Source: Cyanidium caldarium (lineage: Eukaryota > Rhodophyta > Bangiophyceae > Cyanidiales > Cyanidiaceae). From it: 64,000 nt of DNA. This document shows positions 54,896-63,919 of this stretch, one piece after another. A model generated the notes under the pieces. That model was not told the DNA's origin, did no database searches, and worked only from the letters and a program-made list of their open reading frames with translations. Both the position numbers and the translations under genes were made by a program. Where the stretch lies: positions 124,001-188,000 of the forward strand of contig JANCYW010000019.1 in NCBI GenBank assembly GCA_026184775.1, given 5' to 3'. The stretch's first letter is position 1. The number at the start of each line of letters is the position of its first letter.

Positions 54896-55651
54896 CTACG
54901 TCGAACTGCCTGTCGCGGCAGCCTCTCGTTCCTTGGCTTTGGCCGGGTCTGCCGCGCCCATCTTGACGGCCAGCGCCAAGTCGCGCGGCACCGCGTAGAT
55001 GCTAGCGGCCAGGCGCGTGGGGATCATGTGAATCGCCAGCGCCAACTTGGTTATCAGCTCCTTCTTACTGGGGAGCGTTTTGATCTGCGCTACCGCCTCG
55101 CTGTCCAGCACCTTTCCGTCCATGAACCCGGCGCGCAGCGCGTTGTTCTCCGCGCGCCCCAGCGAGTCGACAAACGCCGTGTACGCTCTGAGGGTGGCGG
55201 GCACCTCATCGTCGGTGGGCACGAACAACCACAGATTGGACATTTTGAGCAGCGGCTTGATGCGCACCGCGGCGTCGGTCACCTCCGGCGGCGAGGACGC
55301 GATAGGCTCACCGTCGGCGGCCAGACCCTCGGCCGCCAGTCGCATCAGCGTGTTCTTCATCACCCTGCAGAGCACGCCCTCGGGCAGCGCCTTGCGCAAC
55401 TGCTCCACCTCGCGGTGTTGGAAGCTGTCCAGCGGTGCCGTAATGAGCACCCGATACTGTTTGAGGACGTCTTTGGCGCGGGATATCAAGACCGCCTTTT
55501 GATCGCGCGTTCGAAAGCCCATGCGCAACGCGCGCACGCCGCAGCACGCGGGGGCGGTGCTTGGCGGCGGCGGCGGCGGCGGCGGCGGATGGGAGAGCGC
55601 GCCACCCCGTCGACCGACTGTCACCGCTGGGACGATGAATGCCGGCGCCAT
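54896..55651 (-). CDS. PRPL10: Plastid ribosomal protein uL10 (L10), nuclear-encoded
   Basis: From ATG 55651 the protein has 251 residues. The mature part (about 45-251) begins RTRDQKAVLISRAKDVLKQY and continues RVLITAPLDSFQHREVEQLR, KALPEGVLCRVMKNTLMRLA, KMSNLWLFVPTDDEVPATLR and IYAVPRDLALAVKM. The segment L-W-L-F-V-P-T-x-x-E-V-P matches plastid rather than mitochondrial or cytosolic P0-type proteins. uL10 anchors the L7/L12 stalk of the plastid ribosome. The N-terminus MAPAFIVPAVTVGRRGG with a run of nine prolines (GGC repeats at 55564-55586) reads as a plastid transit peptide with the Phe motif. ATGs further upstream (55687, 55798, 55981) are in frame but less likely. Confidence 0.87.
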   Translation of the reverse strand: MAPAFIVPAVTVGRRGGALSHPPPPPPPPPSTAPACCGVRALRMGFRTRDQKAVLISRAKDVLKQYRVLITAPLDSFQHREVEQLRKALPEGVLCRVMKNTLMRLAAEGLAADGEPIASSPPEVTDAAVRIKPLLKMSNLWLFVPTDDEVPATLRAYTAFVDSLGRAENNALRAGFMDGKVLDSEAVAQIKTLPSKKELITKLALAIHMIPTRLAASIYAVPRDLALAVKMGAADPAKAKEREAAATGSST

Positions 55652-56024
55652 GCGCGAACGGCGATGAGGGGCAGATGGTGGGTGCATCTCAGGCAACGCC
55701 GCCAGCAGCGTCGGTGGTCTGCGATGTGCGCCGTAACCGAACGCGAGGCCTCCGGGCGGCAGCGGGATCCCGCGACGACGGCGCGCTCCGGCCTCCATCG
55801 TTTGGATAGGAATGTCGCAAAATGGCTCATGTTTTGGGTGATGGGAACGGTGTGCCGCTCCTCTGGGTGGCGATCCGTGTCCGCGACGCGGCTCGCGCTC
55901 GTTTCGGGACGCCAGATGGCACCGGGGCGGGCGCGCGCCCTCTGTGGGCACGCCTCGACTGCCTCCGACCGCGTCCGACACCGCCGCTCGATCTCATCTC
56001 CCGCCGTTCCGATACCATCCTCTC
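55652..56024. promoter_or_regulatory. Divergent promoter of plastid uL10 and GALE
   Basis: 373 bases between divergent genes. The uL10 frame is open through it with ATGs at 55687, 55798 and 55981, but the translation is Arg/Pro/His-rich without features. No RNA or repeat. Confidence 0.3.
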
Positions 56025-57104
56025 ATGAGCGCTGACGGGATGGGATCGCGCGGGCGAGTGTTGGTCACTGGAGGCGCCGGCTACATTGGCAGCCACACCG
56101 TGGCCGAGCTGCTGCACGCCGGCTACGACGTGCTGGTGGTGGACAATCTGATCAACGCCAGCGAGGAGTCTCTGCGGCGGGTGCGTGAACTGACCGGCAC
56201 GGATGAACGGCGGTTGGCGTTCCAACAGGTGGATCTACTGGACGCGGCTGCGCTGGACGCGGCTGTCGCCGCCGGGGGCCCGTTCCGCGCCTGCATCCAC
56301 TTTGCCGGCCTGAAGGCGGTCGGTGAGTCGGTCGAGCAGCCGTTGCGCTACTACAAGAACAATCTGGGCGGCACACTGAATCTGCTGCAATCGCTACACC
56401 GCCACGGCTGCCGCAAGTTTGTGTTCTCGTCGTCGGCCACCGTGTACGGTATGGCCGAGCGCGTGCCCATCACCGAGTCGGCGCCGCTGTCGGCCACCAA
56501 TCCGTACGGCAAGACCAAACTGTTCATCGAGGAGTTTCTGCGCGATTTACACGCGTCACCGCACGGCAGCAGCGAGTGGCACATTCTTATTCTGCGCTAC
56601 TTCAACCCGGTCGGCGCGCACGAGTCGGGACGCATCGGCGAGGACCCGTCCGGCATCCCCAACAACCTCATGCCGTTCATTGCACAGGTGGCGGTCGGCC
56701 GCCGCGAGTATCTGTCGGTGTTCGGCAACGACTATCCGACGCACGACGGCACCGGGGTGCGCGACTACATCCACGTGGTGGATCTGGCACAGGGCCACGT
56801 GGCTGCTCTGAACAAGCTGGAGGGCGACGCGGCGAGCGTGGGCTGCGTGGCGGTGAATTTGGGCACCGGCAAGGGCTACTCGGTGCTGGACATGGTGAAA
56901 GCGTTCGAGAAGGCGTCCGGCAAGCCGATTCCCTACAAGATCGTGGGGCGGCGCCCCGGCGACACCGCCACGGTGTACGCCGACCCGGCCTACGCCAAGC
57001 AGTTTCTGGGATGGGAGGCGCAACGCGGTCTGGAGGACATGTGCGCATCGACGTGGAAGTGGCAGAGTCAGAATCCGTACGGGTATCGGAAAGCGGGCTC
57101 GTAG
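56025..57104 (+). CDS. GALE: UDP-glucose 4-epimerase
   Basis: A 359-residue short-chain dehydrogenase of the extended GalE type that interconverts UDP-glucose and UDP-galactose. It shows [20 protein letters not shown] (NAD fold, Gly-x-x-Gly-x-x-Gly), [45 protein letters not shown] with the catalytic Ser/Thr, [14 protein letters not shown] with Tyr-x-x-x-Lys, [40 protein letters not shown] and [20 protein letters not shown]. The product feeds galactan, galactolipid and floridoside synthesis in algae. ATG 56025 starts just before the NAD fold, so it is cytosolic. It converges on citrate synthase. Confidence 0.96.
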   Translation: MSADGMGSRGRVLVTGGAGYIGSHTVAELLHAGYDVLVVDNLINASEESLRRVRELTGTDERRLAFQQVDLLDAAALDAAVAAGGPFRACIHFAGLKAVGESVEQPLRYYKNNLGGTLNLLQSLHRHGCRKFVFSSSATVYGMAERVPITESAPLSATNPYGKTKLFIEEFLRDLHASPHGSSEWHILILRYFNPVGAHESGRIGEDPSGIPNNLMPFIAQVAVGRREYLSVFGNDYPTHDGTGVRDYIHVVDLAQGHVAALNKLEGDAASVGCVAVNLGTGKGYSVLDMVKAFEKASGKPIPYKIVGRRPGDTATVYADPAYAKQFLGWEAQRGLEDMCASTWKWQSQNPYGYRKAGS

Positions 57105-57121
57105 AGGAGGTGCAACCGTGT

Positions 57122-57147
57122 TGGTGGTGGTGGTGGTGGTGGTGGTG
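57122..57147. repeat. (TGG)n tract between convergent genes
   Basis: About eight and a half TGG units immediately after the GALE stop codon, in the 81-base gap to the citrate synthase stop. Confidence 0.85.
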
Positions 57148-57185
57148 AAATTGTCGGGCACGCGCGCCTCCCCTCCCCCACTCGG

Positions 57186-58775
57186 TTACATTCTCGCCCG
57201 GAGGGTTGTGGCGTTGCTCGCGGGCAGGCGCGGCACGGTGCGTCGGCGCGGACCGATGTAGATCTGGCGCGGCCGCACGATCTTCCTCGTCGCCGCGTGC
57301 TCGTCCTCCTCCAGCATCTCCGACCAGTGCGCCAACCAGCCCGCACTCCGGCCGACCGCGAACAGCACCGGGAAGTATTCGGGCGGGAAGCCCATGGCGC
57401 GATACACCACGCCCGAGTAAAAGTCCACATTGGGATACAGATGCCGCTGCACAAAGTAGTCGTCGTGCAGGGCGCGCTCCTCCAGCGCCTGCGCCACTTG
57501 CAGCAGCGGGTCGTCACCGGGCGTACTCGCCGCCGAGCTGCCTCCCTCCGGCCGTGTTCTGCGATGCGCCAGCACTTGATGCGCCAGTTGCCGCACGATC
57601 TTGGCGCGCGGATCATAACTGCGATACACCCGATGGCCGAACCCCATCAGCTTACGCTCCTGCCGCTTCACCGACTCCACGTAGGCATCGACGTTACCGA
57701 CATCGCCGATGTCGGCCAACATCTTCAGCACCGCCTCGTTGGCGCCGCCGTGCAGCGGGCCGTACAACGCGCCGATGGCCGCCGCCAGGCAGGTGAACAC
57801 ATCGGCACCGGACGATGTCAGGTGGCGCATGGCCGCCGTGGAGCAGTTCAATTCGTGGTCGGCATGCAGAACGAACAGCGTGTCCATCGCGTCCGCCAAG
57901 GTGGTGAAGGCGGCACCGGTCGGGGCGTCGGGGTCATCAGCCCAGGCGGCGCGCAGAAATGCCGCCCCGAAAGTGGTCTCCGGCTCGTCGTCGCCGTCGT
58001 CCGCACCGGCCGCGGCGACCGATGGTGCACGGTTCGGCTCGCGCACCGGGATGGCGGTGAGGACGACGGCGGCGGCCGCCGACGGTGCTCGCGCCCGCCG
58101 ATGCCGCAGAATGGCTGCCGCCAACGCCGCCACCGACTGCATGGCGGTCAGCGCCACCGTCCGCCGCTGCGCCGCGCTGCCATACACCACCCGCAGACTG
58201 CCGCCGTCGCCCTCGGCCAGCGACGGGTTCCACTGCGGATACAGCGCGGTCAGCGACGCCACACAGCTCATCAGCACGGTCATCGGATGCGCATCGGGCG
58301 CAAAGCTGTGCAGACGCTGCGCCATCGACTCGGGCAGCGCGCCCGGGCGCAACGCCGCCAACAGCTGCCGGCGTGCGGTCGGCGTCTCCGGCAACTCGCC
58401 GTCCAACAACAGAGACACCACGTCGGCATAACTGACCCGCTCCGCCAACTGCTCGATGGGATAGCCACGGTACTCTAGTACCCCGCGCTCACCGTCGATG
58501 TAGGTGATGCGCGAGCGACAACACGCCGTGCTGGTGTATCCCGGGTCGTACAGCCAGAGCTCGGTGTCGGCGTCCGGCTCGGCCTCCTTCACCGCCGCCA
58601 CCACCCGGGCAGCGCTGACATACCCAGCCCGACCACTGCGTTTGTCGCCACGGACGACGGGCAGCGGCACCGTCACTTGTTGGTCGGCGTCGGAGTGCTC
58701 GGCGACGGCTGCCGACGGCGTGCCCAACGCGTCGTCGCTGTCCCGCGTCAACCACCGCCTCCAAAACGTCAACAT
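57186..58775 (-). CDS. Citrate synthase with PTS1-like C-terminus
   Basis: The 529-residue enzyme carries the citrate synthase active-site blocks: GYTSTACCRSRITYIDGERG, LEYRGYPIEQLAE, FVLHADHELNCSTAAMRHLT with the first His, LYGPLHGGANEAVLKML with the second His, MGFGHRVYRSYDPRAKIVRQ and LYPNVDFYSGVVYRAMGFPP with the catalytic Asp. The wording is that of the bacterial/peroxisomal type rather than the animal mitochondrial type. The last three residues, Ala-Arg-Met, fit the peroxisomal PTS1 consensus (S/A/C, K/R/H, L/M), so a peroxisomal enzyme of the glyoxylate or beta-oxidation route is inferred. An Ala/Pro/Asp-rich insertion (about 220-290) splits the domain. No convincing N-terminal presequence, though a basic start MLTFWRRWLTR exists. 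Confidence 0.92.
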   Translation of the reverse strand: MLTFWRRWLTRDSDDALGTPSAAVAEHSDADQQVTVPLPVVRGDKRSGRAGYVSAARVVAAVKEAEPDADTELWLYDPGYTSTACCRSRITYIDGERGVLEYRGYPIEQLAERVSYADVVSLLLDGELPETPTARRQLLAALRPGALPESMAQRLHSFAPDAHPMTVLMSCVASLTALYPQWNPSLAEGDGGSLRVVYGSAAQRRTVALTAMQSVAALAAAILRHRRARAPSAAAAVVLTAIPVREPNRAPSVAAAGADDGDDEPETTFGAAFLRAAWADDPDAPTGAAFTTLADAMDTLFVLHADHELNCSTAAMRHLTSSGADVFTCLAAAIGALYGPLHGGANEAVLKMLADIGDVGNVDAYVESVKRQERKLMGFGHRVYRSYDPRAKIVRQLAHQVLAHRRTRPEGGSSAASTPGDDPLLQVAQALEERALHDDYFVQRHLYPNVDFYSGVVYRAMGFPPEYFPVLFAVGRSAGWLAHWSEMLEEDEHAATRKIVRPRQIYIGPRRRTVPRLPASNATTLRARM

Positions 58776-59197
58776 AGGGAGGTTGGTTGTGCGCTGAACG
58801 GTGAATCAACGCGACGGAAGGGTTGTCGTGGTAGTCCTCTTCGCGCTGGTCGCGGTTATGTACAACGCTGAGCAGCGCCTCCCGCCCGTGTCCAGTTCAC
58901 CGTCTCTGCCGCAGGAGCGACTCCCGAAACGGCGAGCGCGACGAGAGCGCCTGGCGCCGTGTGGGAGGACGTCGTCGTCGGGGGAGGCACGTCGCGTGCG
59001 GTGTGGAGCAGCGTGAGCGAGAAGGGGGTTGGGTGAGTGTTGAGACAAAGGCGACGAACACTGGGAGTGGGTGAGGTCGGAGAACGGCTCTTTCGTTGAC
59101 GTCGGGGGTGCTGTGGTGGCGAGCAACGAGCGTGGGGCGCGACGACCTACCGCCAGTCGCCTGCGGGATCGGGTCGCGTTCCCCGACGCTCTTCGAC
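58776..59197. promoter_or_regulatory. Divergent promoter, no gene seen
   Basis: 422 bases between citrate synthase and the zinc-finger gene. The forward frame of the zinc-finger gene is open from about 59096 but has no ATG before 59198. Nothing else recognised. Confidence 0.3.
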
Positions 59198-59704
59198 ATG
59201 ATCAAACGCACGCAATGGAGTACTTGGTATGGAGGCGGCAGCGGCAGTGCCTCGTCGGACACGGAATCCTCCAGTGTAAAAGAGGAGGCGGTAGCGGGCG
59301 ATGCTGACGGGCAGCGCTCGTCACCCAGTTCCCCGTCGGACGCCGACGGCAGCGACCGCCGCATGATGCTGCACTTGTCCCGGGAGCACCTGCGAGCGTA
59401 CGGAATACGCTTTGCCGATATGAATCATGTCGCTGATGCCGCCGACTCCAGTTACGACGACGATGAGAGGGACGAGGACGGCGGGCACGTTCCCGACGCC
59501 TCACCTATCCTCCCTGGCGCCGACCGCTACATCGCCTCCAGTCGGCCGTCGGTGTTCCAGTGTCGTCTGTGCCCGGAGCGGGTGTTTCTCAACGAGCGGG
59601 ATGTGCGCGATCACTGCTGCTCGCGCATCCACCGCAAGCGCCAGCGACAATACGAGCAGCGCTTCCCGACCGAGGGCGTGACGGTCACCCCAACGAGCCG
59701 ATGA
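59198..59704 (+). CDS. Small acidic protein with one C2H2 (U1/Jaz-like) zinc finger
   Basis: The 168-residue protein starts MIKRTQWSTWYGGG and has a Ser/Asp-rich acidic centre (SDTESSSVKEE, SSYDDDERDEDGG). Near the C-terminus is a zinc finger FQCRLCPERVFLNERDVRDH with CCSRIHRKRQ. Spacing is C-x2-C-x12-H-x5-H, the long-linker type of U1/matrin/Jaz fingers that bind RNA or double-stranded RNA and occur in ribosome-assembly factors. A nucleolar or RNA-binding role is inferred; no close family is recognised. The next gene follows on the same strand. Confidence 0.62.
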   Translation: MIKRTQWSTWYGGGSGSASSDTESSSVKEEAVAGDADGQRSSPSSPSDADGSDRRMMLHLSREHLRAYGIRFADMNHVADAADSSYDDDERDEDGGHVPDASPILPGADRYIASSRPSVFQCRLCPERVFLNERDVRDHCCSRIHRKRQRQYEQRFPTEGVTVTPTSR

Positions 59705-59919
59705 CCGCATAAAGGGAGCGTATGCAACTCGGGTTATACGACGCTTCGCTCCATACCATTTGCACATTGGCACCTCGGTGCTCCACGCATCTCTTCTCGT
59801 CGGGCGGCTGGCACGCCGTCGGTGCCGCTGCTTCGTCTCCGTCGGTTTTCGCACTCGACCACACGGACGGATCGCGCCCTCGTCTCCTCATCCTCTCTCT
59901 CTCTGTCTCTGTGTACCTT

Positions 59920-60771
59920 ATGCGCCTGCTCATTATTCGCCACGCTGATCCAGAGTACGCCGACGACTCCATCACCGCGGCGGGCCGGGCTCAGGCGGAG
60001 GCGCTGGCCGACCGGCTGCGGCAGGCGCACCGACAGGCGCGACCGCGCATCGCCCACATCTACTCGTCGCCGATGGGACGGGCGCGCATCACCGCGCAGA
60101 TCACCGCGGACGCGCTCGGACTGCCGGTAGAGGTGGAAGCGTGGACACGCGAGCTGACGCACTGGTCGCGCGGGCGCGATCCCACGGCGCCACACGCACG
60201 CGCCGGTGAAGGCGGACCGGCGCTATGGGACACACCGGGCGAGCAGTGGCGCGCGCAACAAGGCCAACAGGAGGACGGAAGTGTGGAGAATGCATCGTCG
60301 CGATCGAAGACGATGGCCGGGGTGCCTGAGTCGGTACAGCCCGAGTATCAAGCATTGCAAGCGAATAGCGACGCATTCTTGGCGCGACACGGTTACGTGC
60401 GCGACAGCTGCGGCCGCTATCGCGTACAAGCGTCCATCGCCTCCGACCACGACGGCGGCGGCTCCTCTGCGGTGCTGCCAGACCGTTCGGCAGCGGTGGC
60501 GGTGTTCTGTCACGGCGGTTTCGGCCTGACGTGGTTGGCGCACCTGCTGCAACTGCCGCTGATGTCGTTCTGGTGCTCGTTCTGGCTGGCGCCGAGCTCC
60601 GTCACCACCGTGCTGTTCGAGCAGCGCAGTGCCGACTTTGCGGTGCCGCGGTGTCTGGCGATGAGCGATGTGGGCCACCTACTGGCGGCCGGTCTGCCCG
60701 AGGCGGTCCCCAGTCGTTACGAACGACCGGATGGGAGGCGGCCCAGCGGCCTGAAGGGCAATTTCTATTAG
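59920..60771 (+). CDS. Histidine-phosphatase (phosphoglycerate-mutase-like) protein
   Basis: From ATG 59920 the 283-residue protein begins MRLLIIRHADPEYADDSITA, the phosphohistidine motif of the branch-1 histidine phosphatase superfamily in its R-H-A form. Then come GRAQAEALADRL, IYSSPMGRARITAQITADAL with the S-x-x-x-R-x-x-x-T pattern, and VFCHGGFGLTWLAHLL with the second catalytic His. A 60-residue insert rich in Gln/Glu/Ser lies in the middle. Cyanobacteria and plants have such small phosphatases of unknown substrate; a broad-specificity phosphatase is inferred. The upstream ATG 59722 would add 66 residues without features. Confidence 0.8.
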   Translation: MRLLIIRHADPEYADDSITAAGRAQAEALADRLRQAHRQARPRIAHIYSSPMGRARITAQITADALGLPVEVEAWTRELTHWSRGRDPTAPHARAGEGGPALWDTPGEQWRAQQGQQEDGSVENASSRSKTMAGVPESVQPEYQALQANSDAFLARHGYVRDSCGRYRVQASIASDHDGGGSSAVLPDRSAAVAVFCHGGFGLTWLAHLLQLPLMSFWCSFWLAPSSVTTVLFEQRSADFAVPRCLAMSDVGHLLAAGLPEAVPSRYERPDGRRPSGLKGNFY

Positions 60772-61285
60772 GTGGTGGATCTCGCTGTAGCGTGTGTCTG
60801 GTTGAGGGTTTGTACGGGATGCCGCTCGGGGAGGTTGTCAGTGGCGATGCGGCCGACTGCTCTTCGACAGTGGCGTGCGCTCTGGGCGGGCGCACAAGGG
60901 TGTGCCATGGCCTGCACGAAAAGTGCCCCCCTTCCGGCGGTGCAGTCGCCGCTTCATCACCACCGCCCGCATCGCCAACCCAAACCGCGGCTCCCCACAC
61001 CGTCATCACCACCACCACCACCACCACCCCATACACCGAGAGAGGACATCCAGAGTGACTGCGGCACTGTCCACCGAACGGGTGGTATTGTTCAGCACGC
61101 AAGGCATACGGGTGTTTTGCACACGCACACGCATGCGTGCGTGGGTGCGTGGTCGACGTCAACGCGTCGATGCTCGTTCGCTCCCGCCAGAAAAGAGCGT
61201 CGGTTGCGTTTTGGCTCCGCTTTCCCAGTCGGTGCATGGACCTCTCGTTGCTCACACCCTTCTCCTTCTCCCTCGCTCCCCTGTC
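60772..61285. other. Intergenic with CAC-repeat, no gene seen
   Basis: 514 bases between two forward genes. It includes an imperfect (CAC/CCA)n tract around 61004-61030 that creates a His-rich artefact frame. The guanylyltransferase frame is open upstream to about 60875 but lacks family features and any protein-tyrosine-phosphatase-like motif. Confidence 0.35.
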
Positions 61286-62518
61286 ATGGCAGAGGCAGGA
61301 TACCCGCGGCTATCGGCTGCGGACAAGGCGCGCTTCCTGCCGGGCTATCAGGCGCTCATCCAGCGGCTGAAGCGCTCGTCGGAGGCGCCGCGGGGGTTCC
61401 CCGGCAGCATGCCGGTGACGCTGTCGCGACGGCACCTGCGTATGCTGCACGACGCCGATTATCTGGTGTTGGAGAAGTCCGACGGTGTGCGGTACCTGCT
61501 GTACGCCACCGAGCAGGCGGTGTTGTTGCTGGATCGCCGGTTGGACGCGTACGCGGTGGTGCCGTATCCGGTGCTCATCATGCCCGACGGCTCGTTGCAC
61601 GCGGGCACGCTGCTGGATGGCGAGCTGGTGCGCAACCAGCGCACCGGCCAGTACGAATACCTGGTGTATGACGTGCTGGCCGTTCAGGGCGACGTGGAGA
61701 TAGCCCGACAGGATTATCGGGTGCGACTGGACGCCATCGAGCGCTACGCCACCTTTCCGCGCTCGTTGCACCCGGCCACCGCCGGCTGTCTGCGCATACG
61801 GTGCAAGGACGTGTATGAGAAGGGCGAACTGCCGCTGCTTTTCTCTCGCATTCAACAGCGGCATGTCGTTGCCGCGGATGACGACGACGACGACGACTGC
61901 GGCGGCGGCGGCATCGGTGAGTACCGCTACGAGCACCTGCGGGCCGACGGCGTGCTGAGCAACGGCAACGACGGGCTGGTGTTCACACCCGTCAAGCTGC
62001 CGTACACGCTGCGTACCTGCACCGCACTGCTCAAATACAAGTATCCCACGCACCACACGGTGGACTTTACCCTGTGGCTGGAGGGCGACTCGGGTGGCCA
62101 CGACGTGCACACCTTTTTGGGGTATCGCAGCGAGAACGGCATCACGCGGTACCGCGAAGTGTACTTTCCGACGCGACGGAAGCGTGCCTGGTTCGCCGAC
62201 TATTCGCAATGGCACGAGTGCATCATCGAGTGCACGTACGATCGACAGGCCGGCGAGTGGCGGTATCTGCGGCGACGCACCGACAAAGAGTCGCCCAATT
62301 ACGCCTCGGTGGTGATGGACTGTCTGGAGGCCATCGCCGAGAGCATCCCTTGTGAAGAGCTGTTGCAGCGAGTGACCGATGGCTCGCCAGCGCCGTGCGC
62401 CAGTGCCGACAAGACCGCACCCGGGCGCGACTTGTTCGACGCCGCCAACGCCGATTACACGCGCAGCACGCCCATGTCGCCGTATCCGCCGCCGGTGCAA
62501 TCGGCTGTGCCTCCGTAG
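61286..62518 (+). CDS. mRNA guanylyltransferase (capping enzyme), stand-alone
   Basis: The 410-residue protein transfers GMP to the 5' end of nuclear pre-mRNA. It has the covalent nucleotidyltransferase motifs: motif I YLVLEKSDGVRYLLY with the GMP-accepting Lys64, motif III TLLDGELV, motif IIIa-like YEYLVYDVLAV, motif IV LSNGNDGLVFTPV, and motif V LLKYKYPTHHTVDF. An OB-fold part follows (VYFPTRRKRAWF, IIECTYDRQAGEWRYLRRRT, DKESPNYASVVMDCLEAI). An insert of seven Asp and four Gly lies near residue 197. Unlike the plant and animal enzymes, no N-terminal RNA triphosphatase domain is present, so this is the separate-subunit form. ATG 61286 is chosen because it precedes the conserved region directly. 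It converges on STRAP. Confidence 0.93.
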   Translation: MAEAGYPRLSAADKARFLPGYQALIQRLKRSSEAPRGFPGSMPVTLSRRHLRMLHDADYLVLEKSDGVRYLLYATEQAVLLLDRRLDAYAVVPYPVLIMPDGSLHAGTLLDGELVRNQRTGQYEYLVYDVLAVQGDVEIARQDYRVRLDAIERYATFPRSLHPATAGCLRIRCKDVYEKGELPLLFSRIQQRHVVAADDDDDDDCGGGGIGEYRYEHLRADGVLSNGNDGLVFTPVKLPYTLRTCTALLKYKYPTHHTVDFTLWLEGDSGGHDVHTFLGYRSENGITRYREVYFPTRRKRAWFADYSQWHECIIECTYDRQAGEWRYLRRRTDKESPNYASVVMDCLEAIAESIPCEELLQRVTDGSPAPCASADKTAPGRDLFDAANADYTRSTPMSPYPPPVQSAVPP

Positions 62519-62581
62519 CGGCGACGTCGGGCGGAACGCGCTCCTCAAGTCGTGTCCCTTCATGGTTTCCTACGGCGGCGA

Positions 62582-63919
62582 CTACCGTGCATGATGATGG
62601 AAGGCCGCGCGCCCCCGGCCATCCCCGGCATTCGACATGTCGGCTCCGGCGCCATTCCACCGCCAACCGCCCTCGGCGTCGGCATGCAACACCGCCTTGT
62701 CCTCCACGGCTTGCCCGGCGTGCGCGTTGGCCTGCGGCTGCGTCTGCCATATTCGTATCGAGCTGTCGTCCGAAGCGGTGGCGAACGATTGACCATCGGG
62801 GTGGAAGGCGGCCACCCACACCGGCCCGTGATGGCCGCGCAAGCACTCGCGCTCCGCCCCGCTGTGATAATCGTAAACGCGCACGGTGTTGTCGCGCGAG
62901 TTGGTCACCACCGCCATGCGCCCCGCGGTGGAGGTGCGGTTGGCCGGTTGTAGGGCGACGCTCTCGCTGCCGGGCGGCACCGCCCATTCGCGCACACACT
63001 CCAGCCGCACCACGTTCCAGACTTGCACGCGTTGGCCGGCCCGCGTCACAATGCTCAACACGCCGTCGTCGTCGCTGCAGCGTTCGCCGTACACCACCCC
63101 GTCATCGGCACCGCCGATGGATACGGTGCGCACCGGCTGCCGAGTGTCCGGCACCCGCAAATCCCACAACAGCAACTCCGGCTCGGCCGGGCCGCCACTG
63201 ACCAGCAGGCTGGCGTGGCCGGCCACAAACCGCGCCACCCGACACCCGCCGGCGTGACACGACTCGCCACCCAACTCCATCGGCGGCGCCTCCACCCGGT
63301 CGGTATCGTACACCTGCAGCGTCTTCATCTGTCCGCCGGTGGCCAGTCGCCCGCCGTCCGTCGAAAAGTCCACCGTCTTGACGATGTGGCGGTGCTCGAA
63401 AGTGTGCAGCGCCTCGCCGGTGAGCGCGTTCCAGATGCGGGCGGTGAGGTCGGCCGCCCCAGTGGCGGCGCGGGTGGCCTGGCGGTCCAGGCACGCCGAC
63501 CACACCGCGCCCTTGTGTCCGAAGAAGGTGCCGATCCAGTCACCGGTGGCCGCGTCCCGCAGCATCGGTTTCTGATCCAGGCACGCCGATATGAGGAATA
63601 CGCCGTCCGCTGTGGGTGGCGAGTAGCGCAGCCCCACCACGCCCTTGACGTGGCCCGGACACACCAGCGGCATCTGTTGGCGGATCGGAAGGGGCAGTGA
63701 AGGTGATGAGGTGCTGCCCGATGGCGCCGTCGGCGGGCCCACCTCGATCGTCGCAGCGGACGGCGATGCGGTCGGCCGCCGTGGGTGCTGGCCAGCGTCC
63801 ACAGAGGGCAAGGCAGCGACGGTGGTGTTCGTCGTGGTGGCAGCCGTCTCGCCTCCCCACCTGGAGCGATCCGTGCTGTTCGTGTTCGTGCGGGAAGGCA
63901 CCGATGGCGCTGCGGGCAT
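62582..63919 (-). CDS. STRAP: STRAP/unrip-type WD40 protein
   Basis: The 445-residue propeller begins after an 80-residue Ser/Thr/Pro-rich arm with MPLVCPGHVKGVVGLRYSPP, GVFLISACLDQKPMLRDAAT, GDWIGTFFGHKGAVWSACLD and AATGAADLTARIWNALTGEA. It continues LHTFEHRHIVKTVDFSTDGG. These are the first blades of STRAP, with the typical L-x-C-x-G-H start and K-P-M-L-R-x-x-x-T-G-D-W-I-G-T-F-x-G-H-K-G-A-V-W. The last blade (VWVAAFHPDGQSFATASDDS, SIRIWQ) closes the ring. In animals STRAP belongs to the SMN/unr complex and TGF-beta signalling; in algae an RNP-assembly scaffold is the safer inference. In-frame ATG 63673 would remove the arm. A 50-residue Gly/Asp/His tail follows. Confidence 0.88.
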   Translation of the reverse strand: MPAAPSVPSRTNTNSTDRSRWGGETAATTTNTTVAALPSVDAGQHPRRPTASPSAATIEVGPPTAPSGSTSSPSLPLPIRQQMPLVCPGHVKGVVGLRYSPPTADGVFLISACLDQKPMLRDAATGDWIGTFFGHKGAVWSACLDRQATRAATGAADLTARIWNALTGEALHTFEHRHIVKTVDFSTDGGRLATGGQMKTLQVYDTDRVEAPPMELGGESCHAGGCRVARFVAGHASLLVSGGPAEPELLLWDLRVPDTRQPVRTVSIGGADDGVVYGERCSDDDGVLSIVTRAGQRVQVWNVVRLECVREWAVPPGSESVALQPANRTSTAGRMAVVTNSRDNTVRVYDYHSGAERECLRGHHGPVWVAAFHPDGQSFATASDDSSIRIWQTQPQANAHAGQAVEDKAVLHADAEGGWRWNGAGADMSNAGDGRGRAAFHHHAR

